The translations under genes and the position numbers were made by a program. Shown here piece by piece: positions 1-5,583 of a stretch of 9,724 bases of DNA. The DNA is taken from NCBI GenBank assembly GCA_031283515.1, contig JAITBS010000330.1, positions 1 to 9,724 on the forward strand, written 5' to 3'. The DNA comes from Planctomycetaceae bacterium (GTDB taxonomy: Bacteria > Planctomycetota > Planctomycetia > Pirellulales > Thermoguttaceae). Each line of letters starts with the position of its first letter. The first letter of the stretch is position 1. The notes beneath the pieces are model-generated. The model was not told where the DNA came from. It did no database searches and worked only from the letters and a program-made list of their open reading frames with translations.

Positions 1-49
1 AAAGCCCAGCCGCTCCGCTGCCAATAATTAACGTGTGGACTTTTCGCAT
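1..49 (-). CDS. FAD-dependent oxidoreductase, N-terminal fragment (runs off the window)
   Basis: Read on the minus strand from the ATG at 49-47, the first residues are MRKVHTLIIGSGAAGL, and the frame is open to the window edge. A short beta strand (HTLIIG) followed by GSGAAGL is the classic GxGxxG dinucleotide-binding loop that begins flavoproteins such as L-aspartate oxidase, fumarate reductase/succinate dehydrogenase flavoprotein subunits and related FAD oxidoreductases. Sixteen residues cannot separate these families. No strong Shine-Dalgarno sequence precedes the ATG. The gene is divergent from the MvhD-like gene at 583, with about 530 bp of repeat-containing DNA between them. The motif is seen directly; assignment as a flavoprotein is family knowledge; the exact enzyme is unknown. 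Confidence 0.72.
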   Translation of the reverse strand, partial: MRKVHTLIIGSGAAGL

Positions 50-210
50 TGCAAGAACAGTTGTAAAAAAAATGTCATATACTTTTCTATGCCCAACGAT
101 GATGAATGGATACAAATACCAATGAAATAGCAAACTATACACTAATCTTATTTTGTAAACAAGAGGAAGTGAGGAACAGTCTATATTATTGATTGCTTCG
201 AATATCTGTC

Positions 211-240
211 CGCAGATTTTCGCAGATTTTCGCAGATTTT
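211..240. repeat. Three perfect tandem copies of a 10-bp unit
   Basis: The decamer CGCAGATTTT is repeated exactly three times. The CGCAGATTT word also recurs in the neighbouring degenerate repeat block (about 312-413) and near 7305-7325, so this is probably part of the same simple-repeat family. The stretch 60-210 between the flavoprotein start and this repeat shows no coding potential that I can recognise. Confidence 0.9.
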
Positions 241-248
241 GTGAAAAA

Positions 249-413
249 CGTGTTCGTTTGTTTTGTTATTTTGTCTGTTTCGTGATGCTCAAAAAAATAA
301 TCCCTAAAAATCAGCGTCATCTGCGTCATCAGCGGACTAAAAGTCAGCGTAAATCTGCGTAAATCAGCGGACTAAGCGGACTAATCAGCGTAAATCAGCG
401 GACTAAAAATCTG
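249..413. repeat. Family-2 intergenic repeat, copy 1 (GTTTGTTTTGTT / CTCAAAAAAATAAT / GCGGACTAA)
   Basis: The segment starts with a T-rich GTTTGTTTTGTT tract, continues through TTTCGTGATGCTC and AAAAAAATAAT, and ends in degenerate tandem words of the form ATCTGCGTAA, ATCAGCGTAA and AGCGGACTAA (about 312-413). The same order of modules recurs at 7214-7349 and, more diverged, at 9459-9592. It is non-coding. Its function is unknown; it lies between the divergent flavoprotein and MvhD-like genes. Confidence 0.7.
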
Positions 414-433
414 TTCCTTCAAACGGCAATCTC

Positions 434-461
434 TTGAAACAACGGCATTTCCTGTTATATT
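434..461 (+). promoter_or_regulatory. Possible sigma70-type promoter for the MvhD-like gene
   Basis: TTGAAA at 434-439 and TATATT at 456-461 each match the consensus hexamer at 5 of 6 positions, with a 16-bp spacer. Transcription would start near 468, giving a leader of about 115 nt before the ATG at 583. This is consensus matching only, in AT-rich DNA, so chance is a real alternative. Confidence 0.35.
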
Positions 462-582
462 GTTTTTTCGTTTAGTCTGAAGCAATGGGACACCCCCAAA
501 CGCAAACAGAACAAAATAAACCGGTTACGTCTAACGTAAAAGGCTGCAACGTATTTTGTGAACACTCAACCCTAACCAAAAA

Positions 583-1056
583 ATGTCTGCCGAATCAACT
601 GCAACAATATTTGAACCGAAAGTAATTGCTTTTGTTTGTAATTGGTGTACGTATTTAGGGGCTGATCTTGCCGGAACCAGCCGTCTTGAATACCCTGCCA
701 ATTTACGAATTATACGGCTTCCCTGTACGGGTCGAATTGATTTTAACCTGATTATCAAGGCGTTTGAAAACGGAGCCGATTCGGTGTTAGTGAGCGGCTG
801 CCATCCGGGCGACTGCCATTACACAAGCGGTAATTTTCATGCCCGACGGCGTTGGATTTTGTTTCGGGAACTATTGAACACGCTGGGTATTGATACAAAC
901 CGTGTCCATTTCTCATGGATTTCCGCCGCTGAAGGTGCAAAGTTTCAAAAATTTATTACGGAAATCGTTGAAAAAACACGAACAATGGGTCCTTACACCG
1001 CTATGAAAGAAATCGTTATCGCTGCTGATTCTTTTAAGCCGTCTGCCGATTTTTAA
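583..1056 (+). CDS. MvhD-like hydrogenase iron-sulfur subunit (heterodisulfide reductase electron carrier)
   Basis: This 157-residue protein belongs to the MvhD/FlpD family (Pfam MvhD, PF02662). Members are small iron-sulfur proteins that pass electrons between a hydrogenase or another donor and the flavin subunit HdrA of heterodisulfide-reductase-like complexes in the cytoplasm. Signature motifs are present in order: CNWCTYLGADLAGTSR (19-34), the cysteine of LPCTGR (Cys48), GCHPGDCHY (72-80) and WISAAEG (112-118). All five family cysteines are kept (19, 22, 48, 73, 78), so the cluster site looks intact. The ATG at 583 follows an in-frame TGA at 559-561 and puts the family N-terminus (FEPKVIAF) at the usual distance; no clear Shine-Dalgarno is visible. 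The protein is slightly longer than the typical 130-145 residues because of a C-terminal tail. No HdrA, HdrBC or hydrogenase gene is adjacent here, so its partner must lie elsewhere. Confidence 0.93.
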   Translation: MSAESTATIFEPKVIAFVCNWCTYLGADLAGTSRLEYPANLRIIRLPCTGRIDFNLIIKAFENGADSVLVSGCHPGDCHYTSGNFHARRRWILFRELLNTLGIDTNRVHFSWISAAEGAKFQKFITEIVEKTRTMGPYTAMKEIVIAADSFKPSADF

Positions 1057-1063
1057 AAAGTTT

Positions 1064-1305
1064 GTAATCTATCCGTAGAATATTTGTTTTTCGATTTTCA
1101 CCCCGAAAAGGCACTGGCAAGTTGATAGTTGAGAGTCGATAGTTGATAGTGCCGCAAGCGGAATTACTGCCGAAATGGTATTACTCCGCGTGCGAACTCT
1201 CCACTATCAACTATCCGCTATCAACTACTCGCTTGACCTACGGTTATGAAAATACCGCCTCTTCGGGGTGAAGAATCAAAAATAATAATTCCGCTGATAG
1301 ATTAC
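1064..1305. mobile_element. Family-1 palindromic element, unit A (MITE-like, 242 bp)
   Basis: The unit begins GTAATCTATCCGTAGAATA and ends ATTCCGCTGATAGATTAC, an imperfect terminal inverted repeat. The arms continue inward: TTTTTCGATTTTCACCCCGAA on the left answers TTCGGGGTGAAGAATC on the right. The centre has arms of 7-nt units (TTGATAG, TTGAGAG and variants) around a CGCAAGCGG...CTCCGCGTGCG hairpin. The right side also carries GACCTACGGTTATGAAAAT, shared with units C and D, so unit A is a mosaic. It starts 8 bp after the MvhD-like stop codon. I see no coding capacity and no clear target-site duplication. Confidence 0.75.
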
Positions 1306-1426
1306 CGTTTTTTTAATATTGGGATTGATCAATGATGTAACACAATAAGTTATTCTCTACTTTTCTGTTCACGTTCTATTGATTTATTTTACAGTTAGGT
1401 TTCTATTTGAACGTAGCGAGTTTTTT

Positions 1427-3220
1427 ATGTCACCTGAACGTTCACAAGAACAGGAAATTGCCTATCTTCGAGCAGAACTGGATTCGATTTCCCTTAAGAC
1501 TGCTCGTGCGGAAGTGATTGCGCAAAACCTGCGTGATACGCAACACCGGTTGGATTTACATATTGATAAATTTGCCCGAATACATGAATATGCTCAGCGT
1601 GTTTTTTCGACCAATGATCGTGAAACGTTATATGCGACGATTGTGGAGGGGATTGTTGATGTTTTTCAGATTGATGTGAGCGGATTGTTTGAAGTGAACA
1701 TTGCCGATCAACAATTGATGTTGTTGAACGGATTGAATTTGGAAACGGATCAAACTCTTTTTTCTATTTCGACAGAAGATTGGAAAACACTGGGAATCAA
1801 TAATTCTCTTTCAAAAAATCAGGCGATTAGTGAATCACCGGTTACGGCGCATATTTGGTTGGAACTGGGATTATCCAGTGTTATTTTTATGCCGATTTTT
1901 AATAACAACCGCCAGATAACCGGTATTATCTTGGGAGGAATTTCTGAAGCCAATAAAGATGTTTACGATTTTCTTCCTCAGGAGTTGACATCGCCTTTTA
2001 TGGTGTATTGTCAACAGATGATTGGAATTATGGGGCTTTTCGATGCAATCGACAAAGCCAATCAAGCGGGACGTGCTAAAAGCCGTTTTTTGGCTAATCT
2101 CAGTCATGAAATACGTACACCAATGAATGCGATCATTGGAATGACGCAGATTGCGGAACGCACACAAGACCCCGAAGAAATTAATCGTTGCATTAAACAA
2201 ATCGGGATATCATCGAAACACTTACTTGGGTTGATTAACGATGTTCTTGACATTTCCAAAATTGAAGACGGAAAATTCAAACTGACACATAATGTTTTTG
2301 ATTTGTACCAAGTGATTGAGTCGATTCGTGTTAGTTTGCAGCAACTTGCTGACAGCAAATCTCAGACATTATTGGTTGATTTTCACAATCTTGACAATAT
2401 CCAGTTGGTGGGTGATGACATGCGTTTATCGCAGGTACTGATCAATCTGTTGGGCAATGCTATTAAATTCACATCGGAAAAGGGTTTAGTTCGGTTGGAT
2501 ATTTCGGAGTTTTCTCATGATCAAAATTCGATCACACTTCAGTTTTCTGTTACTGACAATGGAATTGGTATTGCGCCGGAATTTCGGGAACGTATGTTCA
2601 AACCTTTTGAGCAGGCGGATAACACGATTTCCCGTAATTATGGAGGTACAGGACTTGGTCTGACTATTAGTCAGCATATAGTGAGTCTTATGGGCGGATC
2701 GATTCGGGTGGAAAGTGTTTTGGGGCAAGGGGCACGTTTCATGTTTTCGGTGCATTTTGAAAAAGATACCACGTCACCGCAAATCAAAGAAGACCGGCAG
2801 AAAACAAAAGAGTTATTGGATTTTAGTGGTTACAGAATTTTGGTTGCTGACGATGTGAAGGTGAACCGGCTTATTATTTGTTCTTTACTTAAAGAAACAC
2901 ATATTATTGTTGACGAAGTGGAAAACGGTAAAGAAGCGGTTGAAAAGATACAAAATTCACCTACCGGTTATTATTTGCTTGTACTGATGGACATGCAGAT
3001 GCCGATGATGGACGGTTGCACGGCAACTCGAACCATTCGGGCATCACAACACCCAGATGCTAGAACATTGCCGATTATTGCGATGACCGCGAATGTTTTC
3101 AAGGAAGATGTTCAAGAAGTTCTCGATGCCGGAATGAACGGACATATCGGTAAACCAATTGATATACAAATCGTTCTGGATACCATACAAAAAACAATTA
3201 AAAAATTAAAATTAACGTAA
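1427..3220 (+). CDS. Cytosolic hybrid sensor histidine kinase (GAF-HisKA-HATPase-receiver)
   Basis: The protein has 597 residues from the ATG at 1427. An N-terminal coiled-coil-like helix (about 5-55) leads into a region with GAF-like character (about 55-195). The HisKA dimerisation helix contains LSHEIRTP, with phospho-acceptor His227. The HATPase_c domain has an N box (NLLGNAIKF, near 340-348), G1 box (DNGIGIAP, from Asp377) and G2 box (GGTGLGL, 406-412). A C-terminal receiver (about 470-590) has the acidic pair Asp475/Asp476, phosphorylation site Asp522 in LMDMQMP, Thr554 and Lys576. No transmembrane segment or signal peptide is seen, so it should sense a cytoplasmic cue. No DNA-binding output domain or adjacent response regulator is present; phosphate would flow to an internal receiver and an unlinked partner. 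An in-frame TTG at 1379 would add 16 residues but has poor context; ATG 1427 fits the usual start better. The TAA stop lies inside repeat unit B. Confidence 0.93.
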   Translation: MSPERSQEQEIAYLRAELDSISLKTARAEVIAQNLRDTQHRLDLHIDKFARIHEYAQRVFSTNDRETLYATIVEGIVDVFQIDVSGLFEVNIADQQLMLLNGLNLETDQTLFSISTEDWKTLGINNSLSKNQAISESPVTAHIWLELGLSSVIFMPIFNNNRQITGIILGGISEANKDVYDFLPQELTSPFMVYCQQMIGIMGLFDAIDKANQAGRAKSRFLANLSHEIRTPMNAIIGMTQIAERTQDPEEINRCIKQIGISSKHLLGLINDVLDISKIEDGKFKLTHNVFDLYQVIESIRVSLQQLADSKSQTLLVDFHNLDNIQLVGDDMRLSQVLINLLGNAIKFTSEKGLVRLDISEFSHDQNSITLQFSVTDNGIGIAPEFRERMFKPFEQADNTISRNYGGTGLGLTISQHIVSLMGGSIRVESVLGQGARFMFSVHFEKDTTSPQIKEDRQKTKELLDFSGYRILVADDVKVNRLIICSLLKETHIIVDEVENGKEAVEKIQNSPTGYYLLVLMDMQMPMMDGCTATRTIRASQHPDARTLPIIAMTANVFKEDVQEVLDAGMNGHIGKPIDIQIVLDTIQKTIKKLKLT

Positions 3221-3357
3221 TATATCAGTGGGAACTTTTATTTGAAACACCGAAAAAGGTAGGCAATGTTTCGCCGAAACATTGCGTCGGCGATAGCCGA
3301 CTTGCCTTGTAATTTCCAACTGTAAACAAATTCAAAAATATTCCACTGATAGATTAC
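3217..3357. mobile_element. Family-1 palindromic element, unit B (141 bp)
   Basis: The left end GTAATATATCAGTGGGAA and the right end TTCCACTGATAGATTAC form a terminal inverted repeat. Inside, two adjacent perfect hairpins occur: GCAATGTTTCG / CGAAACATTGC (3263-3273 and 3275-3285) and GTCGGC-GATA-GCCGAC (3286-3301). Both are framed by AGGCAA and TTGCCT, giving a possible three-way-junction fold. The left end overlaps the last codon and the TAA stop of the histidine kinase gene. The interior differs from the other units. Confidence 0.72.
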
Positions 3358-3520
3358 AATAATTCTAGTTTGTACGATTCAGCTCGTTTAGTTTCGCCTT
3401 TCAGGCGAGGTTGAGGTGAGGTATTTACCGTAGGTCGCGTTTCGCTTGACCTACGGTTATGAAAATTCCCACCCCTTTCGGGGTGAAGAACCCAAAATAA
3501 TAATTCCGCTGATAGATTAC
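3358..3520. repeat. Family-1 palindromic element, unit C (half element abutting unit B)
   Basis: From about 3386 this segment aligns with the right half of unit D (about 4957-5089). It has a TCGCC-TTTCA-GGCGA hairpin (3394-3408), an ACCGTAGGTC / GACCTACGGT hairpin (3427-3457), then TTATGAAAATTCC, a CACCCC/GGGGTG hairpin and the right terminus ATTCCGCTGATAGATTAC. No matching left terminus precedes it, so it looks truncated on the left, perhaps by the event that placed unit B. It ends 24 bp before the stop codon of the minus-strand gene at 3545. Confidence 0.72.
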
Positions 3521-3547
3521 AAAAAAGAGAATTAGCCCACTCTTTTA
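3521..3547 (-). terminator. Possible terminator of the TIM-barrel gene
   Basis: On the minus strand an AAAAGAG stem pairs with CTCTTTT around a 10-nt loop and runs into further T residues (plus-strand arms 3523-3529 and 3540-3546). It overlaps the TAA stop. The stem is short and AT-rich, so termination efficiency is doubtful; the neighbouring repeat hairpins could also serve. Confidence 0.35.
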
Positions 3548-4432
3548 CAACATCCTTATAATTCCGCGAACATATCCGACAGATTCCATAAGTCCCGGCA
3601 AAGGGTCATTTTCATCGGCTTCGTATTCAAAGGACACGATTCGGTCATAACCGATTTCCTTCAACACAACCAGATAAGCCGGAATATCCAGAACACCGCG
3701 ACCACAAATACATGTTTTTCCTTTTGGGCTTGCTTCCGTTTCGTCCTTGAAATGGCAATCGAAAAGCCGATCTTTGTATTTTCGGAATGTTTCCGCAACA
3801 TCAACACCAATCCGCGCCGTGTGACCAATATCAACACAAAGTCCAATCCGTTTGTCAAATGTTTTGATTGTTTCAATAATTGATTCCGGTGTCGGATAAA
3901 CTTTATCACCGGGACCGTGATTGTGAATCGCAACATAAATTCCGGTTGCCTGAACGTTTTTCTCGACGATTGGCAAAACCGACGGATCCGGTACTCCAAC
4001 AATGGTGGTCATACCACACGCTTTGGCGTAACGGAATGCGTTTTCAACCTCTTCCGGTTTTTTCATGTAAATCACACCGCCGCCGTAAAGATTGATTCCG
4101 GCTTGCCGATACTCTTGAGCCGCGTGTGCACATTCTTCATCTGTCGATGTAAGTTTAAGATGAAAATCTTTAAGACAGATATTTTTCAAACCTGCCCGAC
4201 GGCACATTGCAAGAGTTTGGGATTTATCAAATCGGCGTGTTGTGTAGGACGCCAAGCCGAGTTGAAATTTGATTTCACCGCTTTTTGAAACTTCGGCAGT
4301 TGTTTCTGTTGCTCCGACGGTGCCGGCAGTTTCCGTAACAAACGCTGAAACTCCCAAACCGGTCAAAAACGGAACCGAAACAGTTGTCCGAAGGAAATCA
4401 CGGCGCGACGATTGGATTCGTTGCATAATCAT
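3545..4432 (-). CDS. Tat-exported sugar phosphate isomerase/epimerase-like TIM-barrel protein
   Basis: The protein has 295 residues. Its N-terminus carries a twin-arginine signal (SRRDFLRT, Arg10/Arg11, then a hydrophobic stretch about 17-33), so it should be exported folded, likely with metal bound. The mature part (about 53-295) fits the xylose-isomerase-like TIM barrel / AP endonuclease family 2 fold (PF01261). Family-type metal or catalytic positions are visible: AIHNHG (169-173), CVDIGH (Asp201, His204), DCHFKD (His227) and FEYE (Glu269). The glutamate commonly seen in the strand leading to NHG is His170 here. Members isomerise or epimerise sugars and inositols; the substrate cannot be told. 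The start is supported by an AAGGAG ribosome site 7 nt upstream of ATG 4432; the second ATG (4426) is too far. The gene stands alone and is divergent from serC. Confidence 0.88.
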   Translation of the reverse strand: MIMQRIQSSRRDFLRTTVSVPFLTGLGVSAFVTETAGTVGATETTAEVSKSGEIKFQLGLASYTTRRFDKSQTLAMCRRAGLKNICLKDFHLKLTSTDEECAHAAQEYRQAGINLYGGGVIYMKKPEEVENAFRYAKACGMTTIVGVPDPSVLPIVEKNVQATGIYVAIHNHGPGDKVYPTPESIIETIKTFDKRIGLCVDIGHTARIGVDVAETFRKYKDRLFDCHFKDETEASPKGKTCICGRGVLDIPAYLVVLKEIGYDRIVSFEYEADENDPLPGLMESVGYVRGIIRML

Positions 4433-4439
4433 ATCAATA

Positions 4440-4445
4440 CTCCTT
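4440..4445 (-). promoter_or_regulatory. Ribosome binding site deciding the start of the TIM-barrel gene
   Basis: AAGGAG on the minus strand lies 7 nt before the ATG at 4432-4430 and 13 nt before the next ATG at 4426-4424, favouring the first. Confidence 0.8.
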
Positions 4446-4472
4446 ATTAACTTGTGTTTTGTAAAAAAAACG

Positions 4473-4493
4473 GAATTTCCACTGAATCATTAC
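4473..4493. repeat. Solo family-1 terminal repeat in the TIM-barrel gene leader
   Basis: The sequence GAATTTCCACTGAATCATTAC closely resembles the family-1 right terminus (ATTCCACTGATAGATTAC), with one extra base and several changes. I find no opposite terminus, so it looks like a decayed solo end. It lies about 40-60 bp upstream of the start codon and would be in the mRNA leader. Confidence 0.5.
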
Positions 4494-4520
4494 AAAAATT
4501 CAGTCGGGAATGGATGTGAT

Positions 4521-4549
4521 TCAATATCATCGGCAGTTATGAGAGTCAA
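4521..4549 (-). promoter_or_regulatory. Weak candidate promoter for the TIM-barrel gene
   Basis: On the minus strand, TTGACT (4549-4544, 5 of 6 matches to the -35 consensus) is followed after 17 bp by TATTGA (4526-4521, only 3 of 6 matches to -10). The position would give a leader of about 80 nt that includes the solo repeat end. Confidence 0.28.
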
Positions 4550-4618
4550 TACCGGTTGTTACAAAAGTAAATTGTTATCTCTGTTGTAAAAGAAATCTTT
4601 ATGCCCATCGTCAACCTC

Positions 4619-4634
4619 TGTGATTTTGATCACA
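4619..4634. promoter_or_regulatory. CRP/FNR-family-like operator palindrome
   Basis: TGTGATTTTGATCACA has both half-sites of the Escherichia coli CRP consensus (TGTGA, 6 bp, TCACA) without mismatch. It sits in the divergent gap, about 190 bp upstream of the TIM-barrel start and before unit D. The rest of 4500-4805 is very AT-rich and shows no gene. Whether this organism has a CRP-type regulator that reads this site is unknown. Confidence 0.4.
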
Positions 4635-4805
4635 TCCAACTCATAAATACTATGGAAAATTTTACAAATTTACGGTGATGATACAATACAAAGAAAATAG
4701 AATATCAGTCAAAAATAAAAAAATTAGTAAAATCGAAAAAAAATTTTTATTAAGGGAACTTCTAATATTTGTTAATATTGTATTAAAAAATTTTATCCTT
4801 ATTTT

Positions 4806-5089
4806 GTAATATATCAGCGGAATGCTTGTTTTTCGATTTTCACCCCGACAGGGGTGTGATTTTCATAACCGCAGGTCATCGACCTGCGGACTCGTAAAAC
4901 GAACATTCCTCTGTCTGAAAGACAGAATTTTAAAAATCGAATGTGTCATTCTGATCGTTCAGTTTCGTCTTTCAGACGACGTTGAGGAGAGATGTTGACC
5001 GTAGGTCGCGCTTCGCTTGACCTACGGTTATGAAAATTCCACCCCTTCAGGGTGAAGAACCCCAAGTAATTATGCCGCTGATAGATTAC
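4806..5089. mobile_element. Family-1 palindromic element, unit D (284 bp) with 8-bp target-site duplication
   Basis: Ends: GTAATATATCAGCGG on the left and CCGCTGATAGATTAC on the right. The inverted arms run about 75 bp inward, sharing CACCC/GGGTG hairpins and TTTTCATAACCG with its complement. Perfect CTTATTTT copies lie immediately outside both ends (4798-4805 and 5090-5097), the mark of transposition. Internal hairpins include CCGCAGGTC-ATC-GACCTGCGG (4869-4889), CTGTC-TGAAA-GACAG (4911-4925), TCGTC-TTTCA-GACGA (4965-4979) and ACCGTAGGTC / GACCTACGGT (4998-5028). There is no transposase, so any movement must use an enzyme encoded elsewhere. Confidence 0.82.
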
Positions 5090-5141
5090 CTTATTTTTTA
5101 CAAATTTCTTGTCATTTACCATTTTTTGTTGTTTATTGTTG

Positions 5142-5339
5142 TCATTTATGCCTCTTATCCTTCTGTATTTCTTTGCCGAAACACGATTTAAATTCACCAA
5201 GCGGCTCATATTGTAAACCCAATTCTACATCATCAAACGGAGAATAACCGGCTTTGGAACCACTATTACTGGAACGCAATTGATTGAGCAACTCATGAAA
5301 AATTGTTTCAATCAACTCATTAAGATAACAAAAAATCAA
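5142..5339 (-). pseudogene. Short coding-looking remnant, hypothetical
   Basis: The minus-strand frame reads as a plausible protein of up to 65 residues, including FHELLNQLRSSNSGSKAGY and SPFDDVELGLQYEPLGEFKS. Its composition and codon use (GCC, GGT, CCG) resemble the real genes nearby rather than the A/T-rich spacer. It has no ATG: the open frame begins with a TTG at 5339 just after an in-frame TGA (5360-5358), and no Shine-Dalgarno sequence is visible. I therefore read it as the C-terminal remnant of a decayed gene rather than a working gene, though a small TTG-started gene is possible. I do not recognise the family. It sits just beyond the right end of unit D. Confidence 0.4.
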
Positions 5340-5395
5340 AACTTGACAACCAATACCTCAAAAACCTCAAAATATGAATTTTTAGAGATGACCAA

Positions 5396-5480
5396 TAGGG
5401 AATAGTGTCGCTTGCGGAGTAATACTCTTTTGATCGTAATCTTCATGCGAAGTCTCCAGATTCCGCGATCAACTACGGAA
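5396..5480. repeat. Diverged copy of the family-1 core hairpin upstream of serC
   Basis: The words TCGCTTGCGGAGTAATACTC and, further on, CTTCATGCGAAGTCTCC match the core seen in units A and F (TTGCG, GGAGTAATA, GCGAA), but the 7-nt arms are mostly lost. It lies 100-190 bp before the serC start codon. It is likely an old, eroded element. The rest of 5340-5530 shows no gene. Confidence 0.45.
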
Positions 5481-5533
5481 AAAAGGGCGGGGCTTTCTTT
5501 TTTGGCAAGGGATGTTAAAATTCAACGGTTGTT

Positions 5534-5562
5534 TTGACAATTTTTTTTACGATAACTATTTT
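5534..5562 (+). promoter_or_regulatory. Candidate serC promoter
   Basis: A perfect TTGACA (5534-5539) is followed after 17 bp by TATTTT (5557-5562, 4 of 6 matches). Transcription would start near 5569, just before the AAAGGG ribosome site. This supports translation from ATG 5584, because the alternative ATG at 5512 would lie upstream of the promoter. Confidence 0.5.
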
Positions 5563-5583
5563 ATTATAAAGGGATTGTGTTTT

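Noticed and set aside
211..413. CRISPR-like tandem repeats
   Set aside because: The repeats are 10-14 bp, degenerate and directly adjacent; there are no unique spacers of 25-40 bp and no cas gene.
1324..1333. ATTGATCAAT palindrome upstream of the histidine kinase as an operator
   Set aside because: A 10-bp AT-rich palindrome is too short and common to call, and no promoter could be placed around it.
1379..1426. TTG start extending the histidine kinase by 16 residues
   Set aside because: The added residues (MIYFTVRFLFERSEFF) are short, lack family similarity, and have no better ribosome site than ATG 1427; a membrane helix would be incomplete.
3880..4589. Plus-strand open frames overlapping the TIM-barrel gene
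   Set aside because: They are antisense shadows of a gene with clear motifs, Tat signal and ribosome site.
4946..5209. Minus-strand open frame across the right half of unit D
   Set aside because: Its residues are translations of the repeat hairpins and an AT-rich spacer; no family features.
5476..5503. A-run, GGGCGGGGC, T-run resembling a terminator upstream of serC
   Set aside because: The stem does not pair well across the GC part, and no gene on either strand ends here with convincing spacing.
5512..5583. Upstream ATG of serC
   Set aside because: It lies before the candidate -35 box, and the added 24 residues are absent from the family, which begins close to YNFSAGPA.
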